Source: Micrococcales bacterium UBA4448 (lineage in GTDB: Bacteria > Actinomycetota > Actinomycetes > Actinomycetales > Microbacteriaceae). Taken from it: a stretch of 7,837 nucleotides of DNA. The notes under the pieces are model-generated. The model was not told the origin of the DNA and searched no databases. It saw only the letters and a program-made list of their open reading frames with translations. Below, piece after piece: positions 1 through 6,235 of the stretch. The position numbers were made by a program, and so were the translations under genes. Positions within the stretch are counted from its first letter, which is position 1. The number at the start of each line of letters is the position of its first letter. The DNA is taken from contig DGPE01000067.1 of NCBI GenBank assembly GCA_002390305.1, positions 1 to 7,837 of the forward strand. Reading direction: 5' to 3'.

Positions 1-186
1 GAACTCGAGGTGGCCGTGTGCGTGGCCAGTTTCACCTTCGGCGGTGGAACGGAAAACAGATGCAACGTCGTTGTAGCCTTCGATGTCTGCCTTTTGGGCG
101 AAGTACAAGTAGCGACGGTTAGCCTGCGATTCGCCAGCGAATGCAGCTTTCAGGTTTTCTTCGGTTTGAGTTCCTTTGAGGGACAT
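1..186 (-). CDS. Rubrerythrin, N-terminal part (runs off the left edge)
   Basis: This is the first 62 codons of a rubrerythrin, a non-haem di-iron protein of the cytoplasm that reduces hydrogen peroxide. The ATG is at 184-186, behind a strong ribosome site (AAGGAGG, 5 nt spacing). The protein opens MSLKGTQTEENLKAAFAGES. Expected iron ligands are visible: E19 in AGES, and E52 and H55 in the GETGH motif. The rest of the four-helix bundle, and any C-terminal rubredoxin domain, lie outside the window, so it could be a full rubrerythrin or the shorter erythrin-only form. The closest remembered relatives are alphaproteobacterial. It lies downstream of irr on the same strand, with its own likely promoter in the 127-bp gap. 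Iron- or haem-responsive control by Irr is inferred from the palindrome at 290-304. Confidence 0.9.
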   Translation of the reverse strand, partial: MSLKGTQTEENLKAAFAGESQANRRYLYFAQKADIEGYNDVASVFRSTAEGETGHAHGHLEF

Positions 187-256
187 TTGATCCTCCTTGT
201 TAAGATCGGTCAGTTGATTTTTAAAGCTTTATCACGCGAGCTATTGCGCTTACCGG

Positions 257-285
257 AATATGGTAATGATATGGTCCGGAGTCAA
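257..285 (-). promoter_or_regulatory. Putative sigma-70-type promoter for rubrerythrin
   Basis: On the minus strand there is a -35 like TTGACT (280-285), a 17-nt spacer, and a -10 like CATATT (257-262, 4 of 6 matches). The start codon is about 70 nt further on. The spacer and -10 also hold two direct copies of ATATGGT (plus strand 258-264 and 269-275) with starts 11 bp apart, flanked by short inverted arms CCGGA (253-257) and TCCGG (275-279). This is consistent with an operator, but no known regulator is recognised from it. The promoter call rests on pattern matching only. Confidence 0.4.
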
Positions 286-289
286 TATA

Positions 290-304
290 TTGGAATTATT
301 CTAA
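290..304. promoter_or_regulatory. Candidate Irr box / iron control element upstream of rubrerythrin
   Basis: TTGGAATTATTCTAA is a 15-bp palindrome with one mismatched pair (half sites TTGGAAT and ATTCTAA). It resembles the AT-rich iron control element of alphaproteobacteria, built from TTAGAA/TTCTAA half sites and bound by Irr. It lies between the end of irr and the proposed rubrerythrin -35, 4 bp upstream of that -35. With an Irr-type regulator encoded next door, local control of rubrerythrin by Irr is a reasonable inference. Whether it would activate or repress cannot be told from sequence. Confidence 0.5.
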
Positions 305-313
305 AGAGTTTTA

Positions 314-730
314 TCAAGCTTCGGTAACACGAACGATAACATCGACACGTGAAATCTTCGATCCCGCTGGTGCATCAGGCAGTTCAGCCAAGACAACATC
401 CGCAGACGAAATGTCTTCCAAAACACCTTTGTCTTCGAAATAGAAGTGATGGTGTTCTGACGTGTTGGTGTCAAAATAAGATCTGCCTGAATCGACGACG
501 ATTTCACGGAGCAGACCCACCTGGGTAAATTGATGCAGTGTATTATATACCGTCGCCAAAGATACCGAGACACCCGCAGATGACGCATCGCGATGCAGGG
601 TCTCGGCGGTCATGTGATGATCTTCGCCAACAAACATCAATGATGCCAAATCGACACGCTGGCGGGTCGGTCGAAGACCCACATTGCGGAGACGATCGGT
701 GATTTGTGCGTGTACTGAATGAGCGTTCAT
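314..730 (-). CDS. irr: Fur-family transcriptional regulator, Irr type
   Basis: This 138-residue protein is a Fur-superfamily DNA-binding regulator. The N-terminal winged helix holds the family motif GLRPTRQR (about 18-25) and the recognition-helix region with SLATVYNTL (about 57-65). The C-terminal dimerisation/sensing half carries the His triplet H93-H94-H95 in NTSEHHHFY, which marks Irr, the iron/haem-responsive regulator of alphaproteobacteria; the triplet is implicated in haem sensing in rhizobial Irr. There is no cysteine at all, so neither the structural zinc CxxC pairs of Fur nor the Bradyrhizobium-type haem regulatory motif is present, as in many Irr proteins. The length is normal for the family. 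ATG at 728-730 is chosen although the ribosome site before it is weak. fabI lies 57 bp upstream and rubrerythrin 127 bp downstream on the same strand. PerR or Fur is less likely because of the His triplet and missing cysteines. Confidence 0.88.
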   Translation of the reverse strand: MNAHSVHAQITDRLRNVGLRPTRQRVDLASLMFVGEDHHMTAETLHRDASSAGVSVSLATVYNTLHQFTQVGLLREIVVDSGRSYFDTNTSEHHHFYFEDKGVLEDISSADVVLAELPDAPAGSKISRVDVIVRVTEA

Positions 731-787
731 ATCACCGATATATGTCTTAACGTTTCTAATAACAATGATCTAAGTCAAGGACACGGA
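731..787 (-). promoter_or_regulatory. fabI-irr intergenic region with possible irr promoter
   Basis: This 57-bp AT-rich gap could hold a weak promoter for irr: TTGTTA (760-765), a 17-nt spacer, then TATATC (737-742), each matching consensus at 4 of 6 positions. This would give a very short or absent leader, consistent with the weak ribosome site. The spacer contains a degenerate palindrome (plus strand TTAACGTTTCTAA, 747-759) with one good TTCTAA half site, possibly a weak Irr autoregulatory site. A better -35 (TTGACT, 773-778) has no convincing -10 at normal spacing. No terminator hairpin is evident, so readthrough from fabI is possible. Confidence 0.3.
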
Positions 788-1621
788 TTAGACGTCTTCT
801 GGGAACGGCACGCCAATAATATTATACCCACTGTCCACGTGGTGGATTTCACCCGTCACACCCATCGACAGATCAGACAGTAAATAGAGAGCCGCGCCGC
901 CTACATCACTGAGTTGGATGTTTCGTTTCAACGGAGCATGTTTCTCATTCCAACGCAGAATATGACGCGCACCGGAAATGGCACTTCCCGCCAACGTCCG
1001 CATAGGTCCTGGTGAAAGCGCGTTCACGCGAATGCCATCGCCACCCAAATCTGAGGCCAAATAACGCACGCTGGCTTCGAGGGCCGCCTTGGCGACACCC
1101 ATCACATTGTAATGTGGAACCACGCGGTTGGAGCCGGAAAACGACAACGCAATCATACTGCCGCCATTGGTCATGGCGGGTGCAGCGTGACGCGCCAACG
1201 TCGTAAACGAATAACAAGAAACATCCATGGTACGCAGGAAATTATCGCGCGTGGTGCCGATGTAACGGCCCTTGAGTTCTTGTTTGTCAGAATAGGCAAT
1301 TGCATGAACGATGAAATCCATGGAGCCCCACGCAGAAACGGATTGGTCTATCACGTTGGCAATTGATGCCTCGTCCTCAACATCACATTGCACGATGACG
1401 TTGGAGCCAACACTTTCAGCAAGTGGCCGCAAACGTCGTTCAATAGCTTCATTCTGATAGGTAAATCCGATTTCTGCACCGTGGGCCGCCAATGTTTCGG
1501 CGATGCCCCAACCGATTGATCGATCATTGGCAACGCCCATGACCAAACCGCGCTTACCCTGCATGAGGCCACCTGTTGCTGGTGTCACTTTGGCGTCGCT
1601 TGCTGGTTTTTGTTCATTCAC
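788..1621 (-). CDS. fabI: Enoyl-[acyl-carrier-protein] reductase (NADH), FabI
   Basis: FabI reduces trans-2-enoyl-ACP to acyl-ACP, the last step of each fatty acid elongation cycle, in the cytoplasm. The 277-residue protein is a short-chain dehydrogenase fold. It has the FabI-type nucleotide motif GVANDRSIGWGIA (about 29-41), the acid residue D80 in QCDVED near the cofactor site, and the catalytic Y171 and K178 in HYNVMGVAKAALEAS. The residue ten before the Tyr is F161, where E. coli FabI has Tyr146; InhA also has Phe there, so this is probably tolerated. GTG at 1619-1621 is the start, with GAGGG 8 nt upstream inside the end of the fabF frame; an internal ATG at residue 20 would remove an N-terminal tail that varies in the family. 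The sequence looks alphaproteobacterial, unlike the genes to its right. The 4-bp gap to the fabF stop looks like an operon junction. Confidence 0.93.
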   Translation of the reverse strand: MNEQKPASDAKVTPATGGLMQGKRGLVMGVANDRSIGWGIAETLAAHGAEIGFTYQNEAIERRLRPLAESVGSNVIVQCDVEDEASIANVIDQSVSAWGSMDFIVHAIAYSDKQELKGRYIGTTRDNFLRTMDVSCYSFTTLARHAAPAMTNGGSMIALSFSGSNRVVPHYNVMGVAKAALEASVRYLASDLGGDGIRVNALSPGPMRTLAGSAISGARHILRWNEKHAPLKRNIQLSDVGGAALYLLSDLSMGVTGEIHHVDSGYNIIGVPFPEDV

Positions 1622-1625
1622 GGCC

Positions 1626-2864
1626 TTAACCCTCTAACCGTTTGAACGCCAGCGTCGCGTTTGTTCCACCAAATCCAAAGCTGTTGGATATCGCAATTGC
1701 ACCTGGTCGGCTTAGCCCCGTCTTTACCCTGGGGACATTTAGCGGGATAGCAGGATCCTGATTATCGAGATTGATAGTCGGTGCTACCAACTGGTGTTTG
1801 AGGGCCAGGATAGTGAATACAGCTTCAATTGCACCGGCTCCACCGAGCAGATGACCGGTAGAGGCCTTGGTGGCTCCAATTATTAGATTTTCGGTGTGCT
1901 TTCCAAAGACTCTTTGCATTGCTGCGAATTCGGCAATGTCTCCAACCGGGGTTGAGGTCGCATGGGCATTCACATGCTCAACGTCTGTTATTCCAGCCCC
2001 GGCCTGCTCCAGGGCATCAAGCATTGCCCTCGCTGCTCCAGCACCTTCTGGATCTGGTGCGGTGATGTGGTACGAATCGCTAGTGACCGCACCACCAACA
2101 ATTTCACAATATATTTTGGCGCCTCGGGCATTAGCAGATTCAAGCGTCTCCAGGACCAGTGCGCCAGCACCCTCTCCCATCACAAAACCATCGCGAGCTA
2201 TGTCGTAGGGTCTCGAAGCCTGTTCGGGGGACTCGTTGCGCTTGCTGAGAGCGTGCATTGCCGCGAAAGCCGAGATGGGAAGCGGATGAATTGCTGCCTC
2301 GGCTCCACCTGCAACCACAACATCTGCCTCTCCACGTTGAATTCTGTGGAAAGCGTTTGCAATGGCTTCATTGCCTGATGCACAGGCGCTCACTGCGGTC
2401 CTGACTCCAGCTCGGGCGCCGAGCGCCATTCCTATTGCTGCAGCGGGACCATTTGGCATCAGCATCGGCACGGTCATCGGCAAAACTCGACGTGGTCCAC
2501 GTTCTTTTAGTGTGTCAAAGGCATCGAGCAGGGTCCAAACACCACCGATACCAGTTGCAAAATCTACGGCCAAGCGTTCGGGTGCAACCTCGGGTTCACC
2601 GGCGTCTGCCCAAGCTTCGCGAGCGGAAATTAGGGCGAACTGACTTGATGGATCTAACCTTTTAGCTTCTTGAGGGGTGAGCATCGTACTAGCCAAGACC
2701 TTTGCCTGGCCAGCAAAGGTAACTGGAATTTCATACTTGGCGACCCAGTCCTGCTCGAGGGTGGAGATGCCGCTCTCGCCTCTAACCAGACAATCCCAAC
2801 TGCCCGGTGCGTCACCGGCTAGAGGGGTTGTTGCCCCAATGCCGGTGACAACTACGCGGTGCAT
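1626..2864 (-). CDS. fabF: 3-oxoacyl-ACP synthase II (FabF), possibly chimeric at its C-terminus
   Basis: FabF condenses malonyl-ACP with acyl-ACP to elongate fatty acids. The 412-residue length is normal. The ketosynthase triad is complete: C161 in SACASGN, H301 in NAHATST, and H338 in KASTGHLLGGAGA. The glycine-rich FGFGG turn is at 396-400. ATG at 2862-2864 follows the acpP stop after 1 bp, with AGGA 5 nt upstream inside acpP, so translation is probably coupled. Residues 1 to about 390 fit an actinobacterial KAS II. The final residues read SNSFGFGGTNATL, the wording of proteobacterial FabB/FabF, where actinobacterial enzymes (for example KasA) usually have GGHN. The next gene, fabI, is alphaproteobacterial. 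The last 12 or so codons may therefore come from another gene, probably fabB, through assembly error or recombination. Function would probably be kept if the hybrid is real. Confidence 0.92.
   Translation of the reverse strand: MHRVVVTGIGATTPLAGDAPGSWDCLVRGESGISTLEQDWVAKYEIPVTFAGQAKVLASTMLTPQEAKRLDPSSQFALISAREAWADAGEPEVAPERLAVDFATGIGGVWTLLDAFDTLKERGPRRVLPMTVPMLMPNGPAAAIGMALGARAGVRTAVSACASGNEAIANAFHRIQRGEADVVVAGGAEAAIHPLPISAFAAMHALSKRNESPEQASRPYDIARDGFVMGEGAGALVLETLESANARGAKIYCEIVGGAVTSDSYHITAPDPEGAGAARAMLDALEQAGAGITDVEHVNAHATSTPVGDIAEFAAMQRVFGKHTENLIIGATKASTGHLLGGAGAIEAVFTILALKHQLVAPTINLDNQDPAIPLNVPRVKTGLSRPGAIAISNSFGFGGTNATLAFKRLEG
1629..1694. other. Ancestry switch point inside the 3' end of fabF
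   Basis: Everything to the right of this interval resembles actinobacteria and everything to the left resembles alphaproteobacteria. The interval codes for fabF residues 391-412. Residues 391-400 (AISNSFGFGG) are conserved across ketosynthases, so a k-mer join or homologous recombination could occur there without breaking the frame. Residues 401-412 (TNATLAFKRLEG) look proteobacterial. The exact breakpoint cannot be fixed by eye. It may be an artefact of metagenome assembly. Confidence 0.6.
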
Positions 2865-2865
2865 G

Positions 2866-3114
2866 TTAGTCCTGGTTCTCCGTGATGAAGTTGACTGCGT
2901 CAGCCACTGTAATTAGGTTCTTAACTTCTTCATCTGGAATCTTTACGCTGAACTTGTCCTCAGCGTTCACGACGATCGTCATCATCGAGATTGAGTCAAT
3001 GTCTAGGTCATCGGTAAAGGACTTGTCCATCTGTACAGCCTCTGCCGCAATGCCGGTCTCGTCGTTTACGAGTTCAGCTAGTCCAGCCAGTACTTCTTGC
3101 TGTGTGTGTGCCAT
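2866..3114 (-). CDS. acpP: Acyl carrier protein
   Basis: This 82-residue acidic protein carries growing acyl chains on a 4'-phosphopantetheine arm during type II fatty acid synthesis. The attachment serine is S41, in DLDIDSISM (the DS[IL] site of ACPs), at the start of helix II. Helix II (about 41-55) and the acidic C-terminal half match the family, and the length is typical. ATG at 3112-3114 has the best ribosome site of the fatty acid cluster (AAGGAG, 8 nt spacing), fitting the high ACP demand. It lies between fabH (38 bp gap) and fabF (1 bp gap), the usual actinobacterial order. Confidence 0.97.
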   Translation of the reverse strand: MAHTQQEVLAGLAELVNDETGIAAEAVQMDKSFTDDLDIDSISMMTIVVNAEDKFSVKIPDEEVKNLITVADAVNFITENQD

Positions 3115-3152
3115 TTGGGCTTCTCCTTAGTGTTTATTTTGCTCTCTGTATT
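3115..3152 (-). promoter_or_regulatory. fabH-acpP spacer with strong ribosome binding site
   Basis: This 38-bp spacer is the only real gap in the right-hand cluster. It holds AAGGAG at 3123-3128 (minus strand), 8 nt before the acpP ATG. No hairpin terminator or convincing promoter is visible, so acpP is most likely expressed from the upstream transcript, with its higher yield set by the ribosome site. Confidence 0.6.
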
Positions 3153-4151
3153 TTATGGGAGTTCTACGACCTGAGCTGCATAGGCAAGCCCAGCTCCAAA
3201 ACCAATTTCTAGGGCGTAACCGCCAGATTGCACTTGGCCTTCGGTGAGCAGTCGGTGCATAGCCAAGGGAATGGAAGCAGCTGAGGTATTTCCGGTCTCG
3301 GCAATATCCTTGGCTACAACTACTGACTCTGGCAATTTCAGCTGCTTTGCAAGTTCGTCAATGATTCTCATATTGGCTTGGTGAGGTACCAGAGCCGATA
3401 GGTCTTCAGCCTCCAGGCCAGCTGCATCCAGTGCTTCCTTGGCAACCTTCGCCATCTCCCAAACAGCCCACCGAAAAACGGACTGGCCCTCTTGAACAAG
3501 CGTGGGCCAGGGAACTTTTCCATCACGGAAATCCAGGATTGAGTCTGTCATTCCCACCTTGTCCCAATGGCTTCCGTCTGCGCCCCAAACTGTTTTTGAA
3601 ATTCCAGGGTGATCACTGGGTCCAACAATCGCAGCTCCCGCTCCGTCTCCAAGAAGAAAGCTGATGCTTCGGTCCGAGGGCGAAATGAAGTCTGAGAGTC
3701 TCTCCGCACCCACGACAAGCACGTATTCACTGACACCGGCACGCACCATCGCATCGGCCTGGGCAATGCCGTAGCAATAGCCAGCACAAGCAGCAGAAAT
3801 ATCGTAGGCGGCGGCATCGTGGGCGCCTACTAATTCAGAGAGAAGGGAAGCTCCTGATGGGGTTTGATAGGGAAAGGAAATTGTGGCAAGTATTACCGCG
3901 CCTATTTGTTCTGGGTTGATGCCCGCTTTTTTAATTGCCTCATTAGAGGCTGTTGTTGCCAAGTCCATCAGGCTTTGGTCCTTTGAGGAACGAGTTCTAG
4001 TTATTACTCCGGTGCGCTGCTGAATCCATTCGTCCGAGGAGTCGATCGGACCCGCAATCTCCTGGTTGGTCACAATAGTGTCACCTCGAGCTGCACCGAG
4101 TGCATAAATGCGACTGTGCTGTATCGGCTGTGACTGCTTCAAAGTTTTCAT
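3153..4151 (-). CDS. fabH: 3-oxoacyl-ACP synthase III (FabH)
   Basis: FabH starts fatty acid synthesis by condensing an acyl-CoA primer with malonyl-ACP. The 332-residue thiolase-fold protein has the complete Cys-His-Asn triad: C122 in SAACAGY, H257 in VPHQANMRI, and N288 in ETGNTSAAS. The QRTGV motif near residue 45 and the C-terminal GFGAGL are also family features. Actinobacterial FabH enzymes often take branched primers; that cannot be decided here. ATG at 4149-4151 overlaps the fabD stop as ATGA, implying coupled translation, with AAAAGG 7 nt upstream. The N-terminus is about ten residues longer than in many homologues, so an internal start is possible, but the overlap favours this one. 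Confidence 0.95.
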   Translation of the reverse strand: MKTLKQSQPIQHSRIYALGAARGDTIVTNQEIAGPIDSSDEWIQQRTGVITRTRSSKDQSLMDLATTASNEAIKKAGINPEQIGAVILATISFPYQTPSGASLLSELVGAHDAAAYDISAACAGYCYGIAQADAMVRAGVSEYVLVVGAERLSDFISPSDRSISFLLGDGAGAAIVGPSDHPGISKTVWGADGSHWDKVGMTDSILDFRDGKVPWPTLVQEGQSVFRWAVWEMAKVAKEALDAAGLEAEDLSALVPHQANMRIIDELAKQLKLPESVVVAKDIAETGNTSAASIPLAMHRLLTEGQVQSGGYALEIGFGAGLAYAAQVVELP

Positions 4152-5041
4152 GCTGGAACCTTTTCGAGATCAATTGGCTTTCTCAAGGCTACTGGGGATG
4201 CAGTACTTACCGCTCGTTTGACCATTCCCGCTAGAGCCCCAGCCGGCGGCAATTCGACAAATGTAAATGGCTCTGTCGGAAGGGACTCCATGCAAGCATC
4301 CCATCTCACGGGGCTAGAGACTTGCCTCACAAGTGAGTCAAGGAAGTCTTGCCCAGAGTTCACGAGTTGGCCATCAACATTGCTCCAGATGGCAATTTCT
4401 GGGTCCTTCGGCTTCATTTTTGCCGCTGCCTGTGAAAGTTCGGGAACCGCTGAGTCCATAAAGTGCGTGTGGAAAGCACCGGCAACCTTTAGCTCAATAA
4501 CCCTGCTGCGCTCGGGAGGATTCTCAATGAGCCGCAAAATATCTGAACTTAGGCCAGCGGCGACTACTTGCCCAGATCCGTTGTAGTTGGCTATCGAAAG
4601 TCCAAGCTCGTCTAGTTTTGACTGTATCTCTCCACTTTCGCCGCCGAGAATGGCGGCCATTGACGTCTTCTCGGCTTTTGCCGCGCGGGCCATGGCCTCA
4701 CCTCTAATTTTCACCAGTGTGATCGCTTCGTCGTCGCTGAGAATTCCCGCGATTGCAGCCGCAGCAAATTCTCCAACGGAGTGGCCCAAAACCCCTGAAA
4801 TTGGCGTGTTGCCAAGTCCCGCTCGGAACCCTGCTATTGATGATGCGACAATCAATGGTTGAGCTATCGCGGTGTCCTTGATTTCTAGCTCGGATGCACT
4901 TGATCCAAGTCGCACTAGGTCCAGGCCTGATGCTTCCGAGAGCTTCTCAAGCTCCATTTTGAATTCGACGATTTGCTCAAGCCAAGGGATCAAAAAGCCC
5001 TCGGTTTGCGAGCCTTGTCCCGGGCATCCGACAATCACCAT
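4148..5041 (-). CDS. fabD: Malonyl-CoA:ACP transacylase (FabD)
   Basis: FabD moves the malonyl group from CoA to ACP, supplying extender units to FabH and FabF. The 297-residue protein has the oxyanion-hole motif CPGQGSQ (6-12), the nucleophile S88 in GHSVGE, and the catalytic H191 in AGAFHTHFM, the form seen in actinobacterial FabD. ATG at 5039-5041 lies 3 bp after the fasR stop, with AGAAGG 6 nt upstream inside the last fasR codons. It leads the fabD-fabH-acpP-fabF set. With no intergenic space in front of it, it has no room for a private promoter except within fasR coding sequence. Confidence 0.95.
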   Translation of the reverse strand: MVIVGCPGQGSQTEGFLIPWLEQIVEFKMELEKLSEASGLDLVRLGSSASELEIKDTAIAQPLIVASSIAGFRAGLGNTPISGVLGHSVGEFAAAAIAGILSDDEAITLVKIRGEAMARAAKAEKTSMAAILGGESGEIQSKLDELGLSIANYNGSGQVVAAGLSSDILRLIENPPERSRVIELKVAGAFHTHFMDSAVPELSQAAAKMKPKDPEIAIWSNVDGQLVNSGQDFLDSLVRQVSSPVRWDACMESLPTEPFTFVELPPAGALAGMVKRAVSTASPVALRKPIDLEKVPA

Positions 5042-5044
5042 TAT

Positions 5045-6235
5045 TTACCTTCTCATTCCAGATTCGGAGTCATTAATAGTCCCTAAAAATATGGCGATTT
5101 GCAGCAGAAAGCCCGTTCTTGGGTCAGTGGGGTCCTGACCAATAATGTCCTCAATTTTTTTCAGGCGGTACCTCACTGTGTTCGCATGAACAAACAGTTC
5201 CTTCGAGGTAGCTTCTAGCGACCTACCACTTTCCAGATAGGCCTTGACAGTTGGCATTAGGTCTGTTTGTGAGTCAGCGAGTGGAATGTAGAAACTATCT
5301 ATAAGCGTCTGCTTGGCGACTGGATCTCCAGCTAGAGCTCTTTCTGGGAGCAGCAAGTCGGCCTTCGTCGGCCTTGGCATAGTACTTGCAGAAGCAGCCA
5401 CCGCATAGGCCGAGAGTGCAGCATTGGCGGACCTGGAAGCGTCTGAAACACTTAGAACAGTGGGCCCCAAGACCAGTGGGCCGGTTGCGAAGTAACTCTC
5501 TAGTTGCATTGCGATTTCGTGTATTTTGTCAGAAGCCTGGGGCTTTTCCCGATTTAGACCAATTACTATCACTTGGCGTCGACCTTGAATGCCAATGAGG
5601 ACATCGGCGCCGAGCTTTCTGGAGATTTTCCTCACGGCATCGGAATCCTCGCTAACGGGTGTCGCACCCAATAGGACCGCGACCTGACCGTCGGCTTGCC
5701 AGCCGAGGGCAGCTACCCGAGAACTAATTTCTTGAGACCGCTCACCGCTAATAATCGAATCGACTACAAGTGCCTCCAGGCGTGCGTCCCAGAGCCCCCT
5801 TGCTTCGGCGGCTTTGGCGTAGACATCGGCGGCGCTGAATGCCATGTCCCTTGAGTACCTGAGTATTGCGGCTTGGAGATCTGGGTGGTCTCTTACCACT
5901 GCCTCCTCAACCATTTCCACAACAACCTGTATCAGCTGCAAAGTCTCCTGAAGTGAGATTGACCGTAGCAATTCACGAGGTGCATTTCCGAACACATCGG
6001 CAGCCACCCAGGGCTGTGCTTGCGGGTTCTCATACCAATTTATGAAACTGGTAATGCCGGCCTGGGCAACACCGCCAACAGCTGCTCTTCTGGCGGGCGG
6101 CATTTGCCGATACCAGGGCAGAGTCTCATCCAGCCGAATGAGGGTTGCAGTGGCAAGCTCCCCGGCGATGGAGTGCAGCCACGCAAGATGCTTAGGCTTC
6201 GCCACCGGCCGATCCACTTGTTCCAGCGGACACAT
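5045..6235 (-). CDS. fasR: PucR-family transcriptional regulator of fatty acid synthesis (FasR-like)
   Basis: This is a PucR-type regulator like FasR of Streptomyces coelicolor, which activates the fabDHPF operon; the gene here sits in the same place, just before fabD. With the ATG at 6233-6235 it has 396 residues. The N-terminal region (HLAWLHSIAGELATATL onward) is the conserved FasR-type sensor part. A middle region with RRQVIVIGL fits the degenerate cyclase-like domain of PucR proteins. The C-terminal helix-turn-helix (roughly 335-375) contains ATSKELFVHANTVRYRLKKI. No signal peptide or membrane segment is seen. The start is uncertain: the frame stays open to a TTG at 6308-6310, and GTG codons at 6215-6217 and 6203-6205 are alternatives, the first with a fair GGA element 5 nt upstream. 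All candidates overlap the end of aceE. The ligand is unknown. This FasR is unrelated to the mycobacterial TetR-family protein of the same name. Confidence 0.85.
   Translation of the reverse strand: MCPLEQVDRPVAKPKHLAWLHSIAGELATATLIRLDETLPWYRQMPPARRAAVGGVAQAGITSFINWYENPQAQPWVAADVFGNAPRELLRSISLQETLQLIQVVVEMVEEAVVRDHPDLQAAILRYSRDMAFSAADVYAKAAEARGLWDARLEALVVDSIISGERSQEISSRVAALGWQADGQVAVLLGATPVSEDSDAVRKISRKLGADVLIGIQGRRQVIVIGLNREKPQASDKIHEIAMQLESYFATGPLVLGPTVLSVSDASRSANAALSAYAVAASASTMPRPTKADLLLPERALAGDPVAKQTLIDSFYIPLADSQTDLMPTVKAYLESGRSLEATSKELFVHANTVRYRLKKIEDIIGQDPTDPRTGFLLQIAIFLGTINDSESGMRR

Noticed and set aside
1139..1141. FabI F161 in place of the Tyr146 of E. coli FabI
   Set aside because: InhA naturally has Phe at the matching position, and the essential Tyr (Y171) and Lys (K178) are present. 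This is probably normal variation rather than a defect or a resistance trait.
1867..2378. Plus-strand open frames opposite fabF
   Set aside because: They lie wholly antisense to a well-supported gene, have no recognisable motifs, and are explained by its codon pattern.
4218..5138. Run of plus-strand open frames opposite fabD and the end of fasR
   Set aside because: These Ser/Ala/Pro-rich translations are typical reverse-complement shadows, with no family resemblance or ribosome sites of note.
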